A stretch of 64,000 nt of DNA from Calothrix sp. HK-06 (lineage in GTDB: Bacteria; Cyanobacteriota; Cyanobacteriia; Cyanobacteriales; Nostocaceae): the NCBI RefSeq assembly GCF_001904745.1, contig NZ_MRCD01000041.1, forward strand, positions 1 to 64,000. The letters are read 5' to 3'. Below, piece after piece: positions 63,366-64,000 of the stretch (the first letter of the stretch is position 1; each line of letters opens with the position of its first letter). Position numbers and translations under genes: made by a program. Under the pieces are notes generated by a model. The model was not told the origin of the DNA. It was given only the letters and a program-made list of their open reading frames with translations, and did no database searches.

Positions 63366-64000
63366 CTATTGATATCCTTGCCAAGGTTGAATTTCTAACG
63401 TACCACTAGGTTTAAATATGACTTCATAGTGAGCGAGAGGTTGCTTGGTATCTGGTGGAGCAACGTTAGAACCGTAGATTTCGTTAAAAATTTTAGGCAG
63501 GGGAGTTTCTCGGTAAAAGTCAAAAGCTCCTTTATTCAGTGGTTCGTAGTCAGCTATTACACCTTCTTTATTCACTGCTACTCTGTACTTCAAGTCAGTG
63601 TTGAAGCTTGGTGTACCACTCCAATCTTTACGAAGCGTATCGTATAGTTTTGTGTTTAATTCTTTGAGTTGATTTGCATCTTTAATTTTTTCGCCAACTA
63701 CTTGTGGTGGTTTAGAATAACCCAACCAAGGACTTACTTCTAAAATTCCTTGTTTTCTAAATACAACTCGGAACTGACCGATTGGTTCATTTGTTGCTAA
63801 ACTTCTTGTTGCTGGGTTATAAAGCAAGTTGGGTAAAGGTGTTTGACTTACTACGTCATTAGAATTTTTGTTGACTGGTTTATAGCCAAGAATTGCACCA
63901 TCTGCTCCTACACCCACACGAAATACTACATCTTCATTAAAGGCGCCGCGTTCCGCCCAAACGGGGTTAATTTGGTTGTATAATTGGCGATTTAATGCAC
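63366..64000 (-). CDS. partial gene: C-terminal part of a protein with two ~90-residue repeats, cut by the window edge
   Basis: The frame is open to the last base, so the N-terminus is outside the window. Two repeats are visible: one beginning ALNRQLYNQINPVWAERGAF and ending EVSPWLGY, the next LKELNTKLYDTLRKDWSGTP ending EIQPWQGYQ. Both share VAVNKEGVIADYEPLN-type strands and a TPLPKIF motif. The pattern is like the C-terminal repeats of large cyanobacterial proteins, possibly kinase-linked, but I cannot name the family. ATG 63917 is internal and not the true start. Confidence 0.6.
   Translation of the reverse strand, partial: ALNRQLYNQINPVWAERGAFNEDVVFRVGVGADGAILGYKPVNKNSNDVVSQTPLPNLLYNPATRSLATNEPIGQFRVVFRKQGILEVSPWLGYSKPPQVVGEKIKDANQLKELNTKLYDTLRKDWSGTPSFNTDLKYRVAVNKEGVIADYEPLNKGAFDFYRETPLPKIFNEIYGSNVAPPDTKQPLAHYEVIFKPSGTLEIQPWQGYQ

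Noticed and set aside
1-64000. tRNA, rRNA, riboswitch or tmRNA genes
   Set aside because: Looked for T-loop (GGTTCGAATCC-type) and conserved riboswitch cores by eye; none found. A tRNAscan/Rfam run would be decisive.

Overview
The window looks like a chromosomal segment of a filamentous, probably heterocyst-forming (Nostocales-type) cyanobacterium. This rests on AT-rich DNA, cyanobacterial families (DUF3611, CTB-type bacteriocin precursor, Uma2 endonuclease, choice-of-anchor E protein with a PEP-CTERM-like tail, DUF2157/GDYXXLXY pair, FHA-PBP1 fusion), and dispersed intergenic palindromes typical of this group. The genus cannot be fixed from this sequence. I see no rRNA, tRNA, CRISPR array, insertion-sequence transposase or prophage.

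The strongest genome-scale signal is the palindrome GGCGCC. A hand count gives about 115 copies in 64 kb, in genes and in spacers alike, where only a handful are expected. The usual cyanobacterial HIP1 octamer GCGATCGC was not seen. GGCGCC therefore appears to be the local 'alternate HIP'.

Layout. 1-7.6 kb: a decaying region with a tamB remnant, an intact mscS, a DUF2254 chimera, an ion channel with TGA in place of a conserved Trp codon, a MITE-like element, a TPR fragment, a nucleotidyltransferase, a secreted MRJP/yellow-type protein and a dead PD-(D/E)XK gene. 7.6-14.4 kb: MHYT histidine kinase, M50-CBS protease, a 5'-truncated gene, and an amino-acid ABC importer (fused binding protein-permease plus ATPase). 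14.7-24.1 kb: TldD, type-2 IPP isomerase, SppA, DUF2171, a secreted surface protein, the GDYXXLXY/DUF2157 pair and an RsmB-type methyltransferase. 24.2-32 kb: a broken XRE-like gene, a cyclase, a three-gene operon (methyltransferase, GS-like ligase, amidohydrolase; FluG-like) and a Crp-type regulator next to an MFS-SDR fusion. 32-36.4 kb: a 1263-residue SF1 helicase with a roughly 650-residue insert, overlapping a small partner gene; this is the best candidate for an undescribed (possibly defence) system. 36.4-44.4 kb: a secreted four-repeat protein, a secreted intradiol dioxygenase, a bacteriocin-like precursor, a small oxidoreductase operon with an AraC regulator, Uma2 and a PhyH-like oxygenase. 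44.8-53.7 kb: dynamin-like GTPase, DUF3611, ExoD, a MacAB-like exporter and a truncated HEPN pair. 53.7-64 kb: pstSCAB with a candidate Pho box, bioY-lspA, a Gly/Pro/Ser-rich secreted protein, FHA-PBP1 and a partial two-repeat protein.

Much of the window is housekeeping and transport (phosphate, amino acids, biotin, export, proteolysis, isoprenoids, peptidoglycan). Short blocks of gene remnants and palindromic repeats lie between these genes, especially at 0-8 kb, 24 kb, 38-43 kb and 53 kb, and suggest continuing decay and rearrangement.
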